A stretch of 64,000 bases of DNA from Batillaria attramentaria (Eukaryota > Mollusca > Gastropoda > Batillariidae), in the NCBI GenBank assembly GCA_018292915.2, contig JACVVK020000194.1:347501-411500 (forward strand), in the 5' to 3' direction. Made by a program: the position numbers and the translations under genes. Shown here in pieces: positions 39,201 to 48,500 of this stretch (its first letter is position 1; each line of letters opens with the position of its first letter). The notes under the pieces were generated by a model. That model had not been told where the DNA came from. It searched no databases and worked only from the letters and a program-made list of their open reading frames with translations.

Positions 39201-39889
39201 CCTTATCAACACACAAGACAATATTTAGTACAGTAACTGATGCATGCAGCATCTAGTTTTCTGCAAGCATTGTGTCTGAATGGTATGATGCCCAACATTA
39301 CCTACACAGCCCAGAACGTTTTGTGAGTATAGGTATGGTAATCCTTGTCATCTTAGCAATCCTTTCAGTCTGTTTCTGAACTGATGACTCAAATTTAATA
39401 ATGCATGCATGCAATGGCACATTTGAAATGTTGATCGTCCGTCATTTTAATTGGTCCACGCGGATAGCAGCGGCGGATCAAGAATGGGGGCTTCTACACA
39501 AACACGGTACCCTCTCGTGAACAATCTTACTCCAATTCGATTTCAGGACGTGTTACATGTTGGGTCATAGTGTACCCCCATAACACTGCTCTAATCTGAC
39601 ACTCCTCAACAATATGCTGCAATGCTCATTCTTCCAGACACCTCTGCTTAGAAATTACTCACAGGTTACTTGCAGAAGAGGACAGACCTCTTAGGTTCCT
39701 GAACTGGTCGCTGTGCGTGGAACACAAGTAGCCAAATCGAATACGGGAAAGTGAAAGTTGACAACCCTGAAGCTTATGTGCATGCACAAATGAATTTCTG
39801 TGCCTCGACAGTTCGATTCGATAATTGAGTCGTTTCCTCACCTGGGTAAATTTAACTTTGGTATCCGGTTTGCCTTGTGGGTCAGACAT
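18754..39889 (-). CDS. ALDH1A1: Aldehyde dehydrogenase, ALDH1/retinal dehydrogenase type (frameshifted in this sequence)
   Basis: NAD-dependent oxidation of aldehydes, possibly retinal to retinoic acid; cytosolic by its short N-terminus. Exons in transcript order: 39889-39842, 28353-28249, 27883-27743, 26533-26406, 25452-25391, 24853-24725, 23878-23765, 23400-23298, 22776-22592, 21867-21703, 21245-21088, 20055-19981, 19363-19324, 18786-18754; all GT-AG, 494 residues after allowing one correction. Exon 1 encodes [16 protein letters not shown], which joins in phase 0 to IFINNEW as in vertebrate ALDH1 (PDLKIQYTK-IFINNEW). Visible motifs are FTGSTEVGK (NAD binding), LELGGKSP (general-base Glu), GQNCCAGSR with catalytic Cys at 22718-22720, EE-IFGPV, and the ending SKNS. 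Exon 26533-26406 is one base too long (see finding). Within ALDH1/ALDH2 the N-terminus favours the cytosolic class; paralog assignment is uncertain. Confidence 0.93.
19618..19757 (-). mobile_element. Family A SINE, reverse copy
   Basis: Reverse complement of the family A body (AAAAAGCCAGCACAAATATT) with a partial tRNA head (CCAGCCGGGATACGAACTCA). In an ALDH intron. Confidence 0.8.
20220..20630 (+). mobile_element. tRNA-derived SINE, family C
   Basis: Head GGGATTTGGTCTAGCGGTTA with B box GGTTCGAGTCC, then a long body with AAAAATCCCACGTTCATCTT. Not a functional tRNA because the body continues about 340 bp and the stems are mismatched. Confidence 0.7.
20792..20883. mobile_element. TTAA-type palindromic MITE
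   Basis: 92 bp, essentially one perfect palindrome (TTAACTCTTTGACGACGG to its complement) and the same family as 830-916. In an ALDH intron. Confidence 0.85.
22060..22550 (-). mobile_element. tRNA-derived SINE-like element on the - strand
   Basis: The - strand head is TGGTTAGCACTTCGGACC with B box GGTTCAAGTCCC near 22490-22545. The body segment 22185-22320 is similar to 51109-51245 (GTGGTTTGGGAC, CTTCCTGTCAT), which is a second, truncated copy. Confidence 0.55.
22887..23130. repeat. About 187-bp tandem duplication with GT arrays
   Basis: AAAAGAAAATTCAATATCCA..AATACCTGG and TTATCTGGTTTGGTTGTCTG each occur twice, at 22897/23085 and at 22981/23040 approximately, separated by GT arrays. In an ALDH intron. 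Confidence 0.8.
23954..24199 (+). mobile_element. 5'-truncated LINE copy 3 (same family)
   Basis: Encodes [20 protein letters not shown] and [18 protein letters not shown], then one in-frame stop near the end. Flanked by a 12-bp duplication GAAAGCCAAGTT (23942-23953 and 24200-24211). In an ALDH intron, antisense to ALDH. Confidence 0.85.
24236..24620 (-). mobile_element. Diverged relative of SINE family B, interrupted by a GT array
   Basis: Shares order and short blocks (ATCTCCAAAGCAGGGATGGA; GAACCCCTGACCTCCTGCAC) with 28555-28957 in the same orientation. A GT/G-run of about 45 bp is inserted near 24425-24470. Confidence 0.55.
25073..25186. repeat. Copy of the C1q 3'-flank in an ALDH intron
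   Basis: About 95% identical to 30258-30372, preceded by a GT array in both places. Shared blocks include AGCACATGTGTGTTCTGCTG and TTCAGTGTATCATAAGTGAA. Confidence 0.9.
25284..25365. repeat. (CA)n then (ATG)n microsatellites
   Basis: CA run of about 22 units followed by eight to nine GAT/ATG units, 26 bp before ALDH exon 25391-25452. Confidence 0.97.
25831..25915. repeat. (CA)n microsatellite within a retroelement relic
   Basis: About 40 CA units. The surrounding 25720-25990 (AATAATAATATGACATTC; GGGTTTTCAGTTTGACTTTG) resembles a common LINE/SINE 3' region. Confidence 0.9.
26583..26906 (-). mobile_element. GGGCCCGTATGTAA-terminated MITE, copy 3
   Basis: Opposite orientation. Longer because of C-run and A-run insertions near 26775-26815. 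In an ALDH intron. Confidence 0.83.
27103..27297. repeat. 39-bp minisatellite, 5 copies
   Basis: CAGTGTCGGTTTTCCAGTCA starts at 27103, 27142, 27181, 27220 and 27259; exact 39-bp period. The period is a multiple of three, so it creates a false 13-residue repeat ORF. In an ALDH intron. Confidence 0.95.
28555..28957 (-). mobile_element. tRNA-derived SINE, family B, near full length (about 400 bp)
   Basis: On the - strand it begins GGCGGTCGGTGGACTAGTGG, has a B-box-like GGTTCGAGTCC, and ends in a (TTA)n tail after AAGCGCC. In ALDH intron 1. Confidence 0.85.
29066..29520 (-). repeat. Dispersed repeat related to the right flank of the satellite array
   Basis: Shares TTATTTGGTTG(C/T)GGACTGA and GATTGGTGGTT with 32690-32760 in inverted orientation, and CGAAAACGGTCGCRATGRCC with 32637-32660. 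GGAAAACTTTTCATCGAATG resembles 56495-56515. In ALDH intron 1. Confidence 0.55.
30044..30262. repeat. (GT)n/(GGTGTGTG)n microsatellite in the C1q 3' flank
   Basis: GT blocks broken at near-regular intervals by an extra G, sometimes TATGG; ends in a pure GT run. Between the C1q stop and its candidate poly(A) signal. Confidence 0.98.
30258..30372. repeat. Segment next to the C1q stop, duplicated at 25073
   Basis: Lies immediately downstream of the C1q stop on the - strand, so it is probably 3' UTR. Matches 25073-25186. Confidence 0.9.
30376..32353 (-). CDS. Secreted C1q-domain-containing protein
   Basis: Exons 32353-32170 and 30788-30376 join in frame (phase 1, GT-AG) into about 198 residues. 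Residues 1-20 form a signal peptide ([11 protein letters not shown] core, ending at ANA). Residues about 30-62 are a heptad-like coiled coil rich in Leu, Gln and Ala that would trimerise the protein. Residues about 66-195 are a complete globular C1q domain: VAFSVHHSG start, [30 protein letters not shown], and the end SGFLVKV. There is no collagen stretch, so this is the short C1q/ghC1q type that is expanded in molluscs and often acts in lectin-like immune recognition; that role is inferred. The gene lies wholly inside intron 1 of the ALDH gene on the same strand. A candidate poly(A) signal on this strand is at 29915-29910. About 110 bp next to its stop are duplicated at 25073-25186. Confidence 0.9.
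31341..31424 (+). repeat. 85-bp retroelement tail, second copy
   Basis: TATTGGGTGGCGCTGCACTG..AAATTTCCCAAAAGGGATAA; in the C1q intron. Confidence 0.7.
32560..33300 (+). repeat. Dispersed repeat, right-flank type, just upstream of the C1q gene
   Basis: GAAGCCTTAGGCCGAAGATAG matches the tail of the 148-bp unit. ACCAAAAAGAACATCTACTC matches 58733-58752, just right of the array. It lies about 200 bp upstream of the C1q start codon and may include its promoter region. Confidence 0.55.
33890..33967 (+). repeat. Dispersed repeat with AATAGGACATTTGTCCTG motif, left copy
   Basis: Three AATAGGACA units, two extended to the palindrome GGACATTTGTCC. A related cluster lies at about 38190-38285, in the same orientation, 4.4 kb away. 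The pair brackets the A+C-rich unit. Confidence 0.6.
34604..34845 (+). repeat. About 80-bp direct duplication around a CA array
   Basis: CGTGTCCAAACGACGTACAC (34604) and CGTGTCCAAAAGACGTACAC (34762), both followed by GACATCCCGGCGTTG and AAATCACYGAGTTTAGTCC. In ALDH intron 1. Confidence 0.85.
35579..35649 (+). repeat. Left cluster of three GGYTAWGAACC motifs
   Basis: GGTTATGAACC, GGCTAAGAACC and GGCTAAGAACC start at 35579, 35602 and 35635 (spacing 23 and 33). The same motif occurs three times in opposite orientation at 37591-37658, on the other side of the A+C-rich unit. The motif is close to palindromic at its ends (GG..AACC). Confidence 0.7.
37137..37142 (+). terminator. Poly(A) signal AATAAA after the A+C-rich unit
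   Basis: First canonical AATAAA downstream of the open stretch ending at 36947, followed by A-rich then GT-containing sequence. Supports a + strand transcript but is weak alone. Confidence 0.35.
37591..37658 (-). repeat. Right cluster of three GGYTAWGAACC motifs (inverted)
   Basis: Read on the + strand: GGTTCATATCC at 37591, GGTTCATAGCC at 37614 and GGTTCTTAGCC at 37648 (spacing 23 and 34). These are reverse complements of the left-cluster motifs with nearly the same spacing. They may be ends of a mobile element or protein-binding sites. Confidence 0.7.
38190..38290 (+). repeat. Dispersed repeat with GGACATTTGTCCTGAA motif, right copy
   Basis: Contains AATAGGACATTGTCC, CGGACATTTGTCCTGAA and AACAGGACATTTTGG, matching 33890-33967. 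Upstream (37990-38160) is GC- and CpG-rich sequence with a TTTTTTTTTCCCCG stretch and no gene I can recognise. Confidence 0.6.
38920..39065. repeat. Hairpin insertion with 46-bp arms
   Basis: Arms 38920-38965 and 39020-39065 are near-perfect inverted repeats (ATAAAAGCGACATAAAA...ACTTTCACAAAG), loop 54 bp. It splits a copy of the 400-bp SINE (sequence resumes at about 39067). A partial reverse copy lies at 46458-46555. Confidence 0.75.
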
Positions 39890-40211
39890 CCTGAAGCGTG
39901 TGAACGTGTGTTTCCTCCGCAGCTGGCTTGCAGCACTGTGCACCCACTCTGCACGCGTCCTTGACCTCAAGCAGATGGTGCAAGTGCCGTGAGTCGTACT
40001 GTTTGCGACTTTTTAAAACCTGTTAAATTCGGCATTTGATACTGCCAAAATGTTCAAAACGTACTTTGGTAGGTTTGGCATAGTAATTTGACCATCTGTT
40101 TTTGCTAAGCCGAAATTAAAAACTTACGACATTAGAACGATCTTCAGCAAGTAGAAAGTGTTCATGGCGGCATTTTGTCGCGCACATTGAGTGCAAGAAT
40201 TTGCGTTCACA
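39890..40211. promoter_or_regulatory. Putative bidirectional promoter between ALDH (-) and RANBP2 (+)
   Basis: The 322 bp between two divergent start codons must hold both 5' UTRs and the core promoters. I see no microsatellite or transposon in it and no clear TATA box. It has several CpG-containing stretches near 39920-39975 and 40170-40200. Function is inferred from geometry only. Confidence 0.5.
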
Positions 40212-41427
40212 ATGTTTAGAAGAAAGCAAGACGTCGATAGACACGTCTCAAGCATTCTTGGGCGGATCAAAGAAGAAAGAGAGGTTAGTGTGTGTGTACT
40301 TTTATCTCGAAATGAGTCCTTTTCTTTCAAAATGAGCAGGTAGTTTCGGAATCGTTTTCTAGGAAAGCCCGATTGTCCATTCCCTTCCTTTTTCAAACAT
40401 TTTTTCAATCATTGTCAGTCTTATCTTCAAAGGATAAACGCAGAGTATTCGCTTGGGGTATTTTATTTCATGAGATTATAGAGGGGACTTAACAATTTGG
40501 CCGTTGAAAGGTGGCTTACGGCATTGGCAATCGTTCAATTTTTAAATGTCCAGAAATTTCGCCGCTTACTTGGCTGCTTGACAGTCCTATACATGTTGTA
40601 TGAACCACGCGTGAGTGTGAGGACAGAGTGTTGTTATCCGTCAGTTGGTTTCATTGTTTTTTCTCTGTTTGCAGAGAAATGCCAAGGGTTACCAGATTGC
40701 AAGGTTGTACTTTGAAGTTGGAGAATATGAAACAGCCAGAAGGTTGGTATAATGAAAATTTATTGAAATTAAATGGGCTAATTCCATCTTTGCTTAGCCA
40801 GCTATGTTTTGGAAAAGTTTCGCTTGTTAGTGCACAAGTACGATCGAAATACTCTATCTTGATAATTGGCCCTGCTCAATGTTCTTTACACTATTTGTGA
40901 GCGGTTGAACATTCAAACTCTACAACTGTTAGTGTTATTGCACTACTAGAGCACTCAGTGTGGTTGCTGCACCATCGACTTTACTTCTGTTGGCTCATTG
41001 CCAGCATTACATATGCTGACACTGGGCAGTTGTCTGAGTGGTGTGGTGATAATTGATATGATACCAGGAAAAACAGAGGAGCCGGGGTGGCTGAATGGTA
41101 GAGCATTGGACTTCTAATGCTTGGGTCATGAGTTTGTATCCCGGCTGAGGCCAAATATTTCTGCTGGCTTTTTCATTGTTGCCCCGTCTTTGATATCATC
41201 CGTGTGTGGTGGAAAAGGACGTTAAACCCCCAAACACACACACACACACCACACCACACACACACACCACCACCACACACACACACACACACCACACACA
41301 CCACACCACACACACACACCACACACACATACACACACCACACACACACAACACACACACCACACACACAACACACACACCACACACACACACACCACAC
41401 ACACACACAACACACACACACACACCA

Positions 41428-41458
<31 letters not shown>

Positions 41459-41514
41459 CACCACACACACACACCACACACACACACCACACACACACAC
41501 ACACACACCACACA

Positions 41515-41545
<31 letters not shown>

Positions 41546-41593
41546 CACCACACACACACCACACACACACACCACACACACACACCACACACA

Positions 41594-41634
<41 letters not shown>

Positions 41635-44600
41635 ACACACACACCACACACACACCACACACACACACCACACACACACACACACCACACACCACACACA
41701 CACACACCACACACACCCATGTAAAACAACTCAGGACCATCTGTGTGCATAAAAATGGTAGCATCAGCCCCTCCAGACTTTTAATTCACATTCATAATCA
41801 CATCCATAATCACATTCATTATTGAAAAGTTTTTGAACGCTGGGTCTTACTCATGTTTGCGATTAGGAAAATATAAATTTACTTTTAATAACTTCCCTGC
41901 AAATGAGCAATACCCTGTATCATGATGGAACATGCCTTGAGGAAAAATATACATTTATTGCAAGTGCCTTTAGATTACTTACTTACTTACTTAGGCCCTT
42001 GGCTCCACGTGGAGCATAGGCCATCGACAACCCTTCGCCATCGCACTCTGTTCTGGGCTAGTCTTGCCACTCCAGTCCAGTTAGTCCCCTGCTTACATAG
42101 CTCTGCCTCAGTGTCCCGCCTCCAGCTGTTGCGAGGCCGGCCTTTCTTCCTTTCCCCCTGCGGGTTCCATGTCAGGGCTTGGCCTTTAGATTAACACAGT
42201 TAAATTTTACAATATTGCAGTGAGGATATGTTATGATTTGCAGATACCTGGCATCATTTCTGTCAGTGCGAGAGACTGTTCCACAAGCGTACCGCCTTCT
42301 AGGACAGATTGAAGAAGCAGTCGGCAACAAAGAAAATGCAGTCGAAGCTTACAAAAGGTATGGCTTCTGTTCTGCGATTTGTCCATGAAAAAGAAGAAGT
42401 GACCTTGAGTTCAGATTTGTATAACTTACAGTAGGGTGAGCACACCTACATTCCTACACACAGGTTGAGCCTTGAAAGTTGAATTCTTTTTGGAACTGTG
42501 GTAAGTCTTCGCAGAGATGAAAAACAGTTTAGCTGACAAACTGACTCTGCCACATTGTTTATAACTGTGCAGAGTCACAATGCTGAAATTGACTTGCTTT
42601 GATTTGAATAATTTATTTTACAGGTTTCTGGAGTTTGGTGGATCAGGGAAAGAAGTTGTCCTGAGAAGTGAGTCTTTCAAGAATTCATTCGTAGTTGTGA
42701 CTCACTAGAGAGTTAGATACGTATAGCCTCAGCATTTTTCTTTTTGGTAGCCTACAGGTGCGTGATCTGGATACAATCCCACAAAAGCCAAGAGCAGCCG
42801 CTATACTTTTTTGTTTCTTTTCTTTTTTTAATTCTGTTCTTGAGGGTTTTTTTTTTTCATACAGTGACAATAAAACCATCACAAGACAGAACAAGTGAGA
42901 TGAAGAATATACACTTGAAAGGAGGTGCACCTGAAAAAGTAAATTTGTATCATATACAAATTTGTCTGTATGCATAACATGTAAGACAAGCAGCCTGTTA
43001 CGTGTGGAGATGTGTTGGAGAGCCCGTCGTCTTATCGAGGTAGGACGATGACACACGGGCGAACAAATCCTCACATAGCGAGTTCTTGTGGACCGCACGT
43101 TGTCTCTCTTCACTCACAGAAAACACGTGAGCGCGTAGAAAGGTTATAACCGAGTGGAGTTTATTACAGCACTTCTCTGGTGTTACACAGCACTTTCAAG
43201 CTTCGCAAATACAAGCTTCTCTCGTGCACACACACACACACGCAAACATCTCCGGGCCTTATATACAATCACAGTATTCTAGTACATTCTGGACCACTCT
43301 TATAACAGAACCAATCAAAAATCAAAGCGTGAATCACCTTATTGCTATTTTAAAACTAAAGAAGAATCCAGAATAATCAAGTACCTGCCCGCCGAACCTA
43401 GGCGCGTTATATAACACCTTCTAATCGTAAACGGGCCAGAACAAAGCGATTTGCACGAGATTTCCGAGCGACTCAGCCCTAGGCCCTAAGTGCGTGTCAC
43501 TGCCCGAGGCGAGAAATAGCTACAGTCAAAACAAGGTCACCGCTTCTCGAATACTCGTGATAACAATAGAAACTTCTGGATCACGGGAAACAGATCTACA
43601 TTACTAAAACAGAACATGAACAAAACATAGCAACTTCTCTGTCTCACTAAACTACAGTCGAACCTGCCATGGCGGTCACCTGTATAAGCCATGCCACTGT
43701 CTAACTCGGTCACCCCAGAGGATCCCCGAGCATTTTCCCTCTATATATGCACCGTATAACCAGGTCACTGTCTAACGCGGTCGTGCCACCTATTTTGGCA
43801 GTCCCAAACGACCTTTCAAACTGTACAGGGCAGTCACTTTGTTGTGTAGTGTCTGCCTTCGGGCCCCTGCTGTGTTCTCAACTGACAAGACAGACTGCCT
43901 AACTGCTTGACAAGCCAGGATTAGCCACGCCGCGGCTCACTGACACGCGCCTCCCCCTCCGAGTGAATAGCCGGGGGATTGGTGGGGGCGAGGGGGTGGC
44001 TGTTAGCGGCATCCTTTTAATTTCTTTGCAATCAGTACGAGGTCTGTAGGAAGCAGTCAGCTTTGTGTTTGTAAACCGATCAACTTCCAAGGTGTACGAA
44101 TACGTGAAGGTGTTGTCACCCTGTTTGTCGTTTCTATTGCTTCCGATTGAGACGACGATGTGCGTTAATGTGCTAATGTGTTAATGTGCATGAATCTGCT
44201 GTCAGCAGGAAGCTTGTTGTTTCTTTGTTGCATCGTCAGTCCGACGATCACCTGCTGATCTGTTTGTTTGAAATCAAACGGTGTGCAATAAAAAAAATAA
44301 AAAGGACCCCAAACACGTATTTTCAAGTGTATAGAGAGCTTTAGGCGAGCCCTGTTGTCAGCTCGTAACACGTGCACCGCTAGAGTATTCATTGGGTGAC
44401 ATGCTAGCTGTTGACATGCCTTCCTGGACAACCCGGCCACCTGTCTAACTCTAAGGCGGTCAGTTTGGTCCAGTCCCTTGGGTGACCGCCTTACACAGGT
44501 TTGACTGTACAAAAAAACATTACAGCCGTTATCCTACAGCATACAAAACACAACACAACACAAAAAGGCACAGCCACGATCGTAACACAGCCGCTACACT

Positions 44601-45489
44601 ACCTGTCATAAAGCATGTTCTGTTTAATTCTGTTTTCAGTCTGTGAGCTGTACTGTGATATTGGTGTGGACCCAGGGAAAGGAAAGGTATGGAATGCACT
44701 GCACTTTCTACTGAAGCACCACCCTCAATTCATCTTCGCCGTTGAAGAAGAAAAGAATGTGATAGATTAGTGAAATAATAGTTTTAATACTGGTAGTAGT
44801 CACAGTTCTAACTTTTGTGTAGTTGTGAATGTGTGCATCATTTTTATTCTTAACCCTTTTGCTGCCGCCGTCGCAGCAGTTCACGAATCGCACAAGTAGC
44901 TCCACTGTCAAATAAGTTAAAAATGGTAAATCTAGACTTTCCAGTAGTTGGGGAAAAAATCTCTGTATATGCAGAATGGGTTTTGATTCCTGTTTACGGC
45001 AGAGTGACGTGAAAAGATGTTCAATCCGTGAGTGAATGGAAACGCGTCTGGCAGTGAAAGGGTTAAAGTTATTCCGACTTCCAGGGCTTAACATCTTCTG
45101 AACCTTCTGGTGAATTTCCACCTTTGGCTAAACCCTTTGAAGCGGTGTTATTCAGTTTGATATTGTCACGTAATGTTTTTGAACGTGAACAATTCTGTGT
45201 GCAGTATTGGCTGGAGAAGGCCGAGCAGCAGTTCCCACAGAGCGACATTGTGTTCAGGCTGAAGGTATTTTGGCAGTGTGTACTTCCAGAAAGATACTTG
45301 GTACAAGTTTATGTATTACCTGTAACATTTTGAAGACCGACCACATACAGTCAGATCCAGGGTGGGGGGGTGGGGGGTGCGGCTCACTATAGTGCAAGTA
45401 ACGTCTGTCTTCTATCCTGTTAGTACTTAAAGGCCTACCTCTAGGCAAGCTTTCGAGCTGTAGTCCGACCACTTTTTCATCAGCACTCG

Positions 45490-45522
<33 letters not shown>

Positions 45523-48500
45523 CGCAAAGAGTGTTTCGTAGAAAAAAAACAGATAGGCGCTATATAAACTGTATTTATTATTATTATTATTATTGTGTCC
45601 TAACTGCCGTTTGTTGATAAACCAACTTGTGAGCAGTTGATTTTGTACGTGATAATGTTTACTTATTTCAGGAGAAACTGCTCGCAGCTGCACAAGGCCC
45701 AAGCAATGACGAAGAACTGGAGCAGCTTATCAGTAGTGAACTGGTGGGTTTTGTGTCGCTTGCACATAGAAACAGCTTCCTTGTAATGTTGCCCTTGTCA
45801 GAAGTATGCTTATCACAAACTACAATGAAAAATATGCTTATCACAAACAACAGTGGAAAGTATGCTTATCACAAACAACAATGGAAAGTATGCTTATCAC
45901 AAACAACAATGGAAAGAATGCTTATCACAAACTACAATGAAAAATATGCTTATCACAAACTACAATGGAATTTATTTCATCTTAATCCCCTGTTGAAGCT
46001 CAGACTTTCTGAAGACTTTATACATCATCTTTCTTTCTTGGCATTACTATCAAGTCGGTCAACCAATACCTCTTTGTTAACATCCATGATAAGCATGAAA
46101 ACTTTCCCCAAAATGACAAACACCAAACCTAGCATTAGTTGCAACACACTTGTGCCTGTAATTTGAAAAGGCTTTCGTATAGGTCGGATTTAATTTGTTG
46201 CCAGGTGAAGAAACCACAAGATGTCAAACTTCGAATCAAGCTTCTGCGCTGTTACTTGGCCTCAGACCGCTTTGAGCAAGCGTACACCAATGCGGTTGAG
46301 ACAGATCGCACCACGGCCTTCGCGTCCAGCCTCGAGTGGTACGAGTGTCTCCTGGAAGTCTTCAGGGTAAGATCAAAGTTCCTTTGGTATGATGGTCATG
46401 CTCTTGTCTAATTGCGCAGTACTGGTGTTTGATGTTCACTTCTGGTTGCCGTTTCTTAAAAGCGACGTGCCGTCCTGTGTGAAAGTTAAGTGGTTTCTGC
46501 CCCTTTTATTTGCTTAACTTGTAACCACTTCGCAGTCATTACCATTTCTTTGCCTTTGCTGTTTCTTAGATTCAGCTTTGTTAGCTTGTGTCCAGGTCGT
46601 TCGGCCAGAGGGCATTTCAGTATCAAGCCCCTTTCGTCTGGAATTCTCTTCCACTCTGCCTCCGCAATGCTCCTAGTCTACTCTCCTTTAAATCTCAGTT
46701 GAAAACTCACCTGTTCCACGTAGCCTATGATTGACTGTCTGCATCCCAGAGCGGGAGTTGTAGTGTCCCGCTGCCCATAGCCAGCGTGGGTGCAGTCCGG
46801 CATGGCACTGTGTGTGTGTGTGTGTTTGTGTCTTTCTCCATATGTGTGTATTTGTAATGCGCTCTGAGCCAGCGTCTGCTGGGATACTGCGCTTTATAAA
46901 AGCAATTTATTATAATTTATTATTGTGTTCGTGTCCACTTAGATTTCCTGTTCTGTTGTTCCAGGCATACCAGGTGTCAAAAGACACGAGCTCGGACTTC
47001 GTGTACACCTTCCACTACCTGGTGGTGCTCAACAATCTCACGTACCTCAGACTTTGTCACAAGGATGTCGTGGAGAGCGCTGAGGGTTTGCACCTGTACG
47101 TTCCTTTTTAACCCTGAATTGGGGCTTTTTCCACTTTGGCTAAAAATATTCCACCCCCACCCCACTGCACCAAAGGTGTGTTGCCTCCTCTGAAGCACTT
47201 AAAATCATGTCCAAACACATCGAATTGCATCAATTTTAGTCTAATTCAAAAACTTTTCCTTCAAAAGAAAGTGTTTTCTTCTCTGAAGTACATAAAATCA
47301 TGCCAAATTGCGCAGATTTTATTAAAAAATAAAAAATTAAAAAATCCAGGGTCTGTCTTGTTTGGACTGCTGTACGCGTGTAAACATTGTTTTCATCAAA
47401 TTGTAGAAAGGCTAAATTCGTTTTAGATCCATCATCTGTGACGGCAGTTGTTACACAGCTACCAAGGAAATGTGTGGGTGGGTGGTTTTGGTATGAAAAG
47501 TGTTCAGAGTATAATTCTGGTGTGTTCCCAACAGATTATGGGTGCGGTCGGTGGTCTAGTGGTTAAGAGACTTGTCACCAATGCAAGAGGTCGGGGATTC
47601 GAGTCCGACTCGGGGCAAACAAATTTTTCCTTCTTGTATGTGGCACCGTTCATTCGGGCCGATCGTCGGGGGTTCTCTTTGGGTACTCCGGCTTCCTCCC
47701 CCTCTGCTTTGGAAATGTTCAGCCTGCCAAATTTGAAAAATAAATGCAATTCTAAATTCCGAAATTTAAATAGCTGAGCTGACCCTTCGCACCACGTGAT
47801 TGTAATGTGTTTATGTCAAGTGTGTGAGAGAATGCGTGTGATTCACGTGAGCGTGCGTGTTGGGTTCAGTTTGTGGCACTTCGGCTTGAGCCGATTAACG
47901 AAATTGGGTAAAGCGCCTATACAGTACTCATTATTATTATTATTAGTACTTTTGTTCATTTTGTTTTTGCACTCTTGATTTGTGGTCTTTGTTTAGCTTT
48001 GACCTGGCGGTGCAGTCTGCTGTGAAAATGACCAGCCCTAACGAGGAATGGGACGCCCTCATCGCTGAGATGCAGGGCCAGTTGTTCTTCCTGGCGGGCA
48101 CTCTTCTGCTGAAAAGAGCACAAAAGGTTGGTTTGTTTCATAGTGCGGACCTCTGTCAACAAGCTGGTTGAGGTATCCCAGTGGAATCAGCTTCACAGTG
48201 AAGATGGCAGATGGTATCCCAGTGGAATCAGCTTCACAGTGAAGATGGCAGATGGTATCCCAGTGGAATCAGCTTCACAGTGAAGATGGCAGATGTGTGC
48301 TTGTGGCTTTTCAACTTCGTCGCTGAATATTACACACTTTTCCTCCTCTTGAATTATGTACCGTTTGAAGCCCTGCGTGGTTGATGGTCTGCACACAGCT
48401 AAATAACATTACGTAGTGTTTTTTTGTTTTTGTTTTTTAATCCTGTTTCTTTTCTGCTCAGTTTTTTTTTTTTTTTTTTTAATGCATACATATATGTATA

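Noticed and set aside
43899..44512. Short frames in the pogo-like element as a transposase remnant
   Set aside because: No DDE or helix-turn-helix features are visible, and frames are short and in conflicting directions.
45805..45972. CRISPR-like array of 28-bp repeats
   Set aside because: Units are contiguous with no spacers and the genome is eukaryotic; it is a minisatellite.
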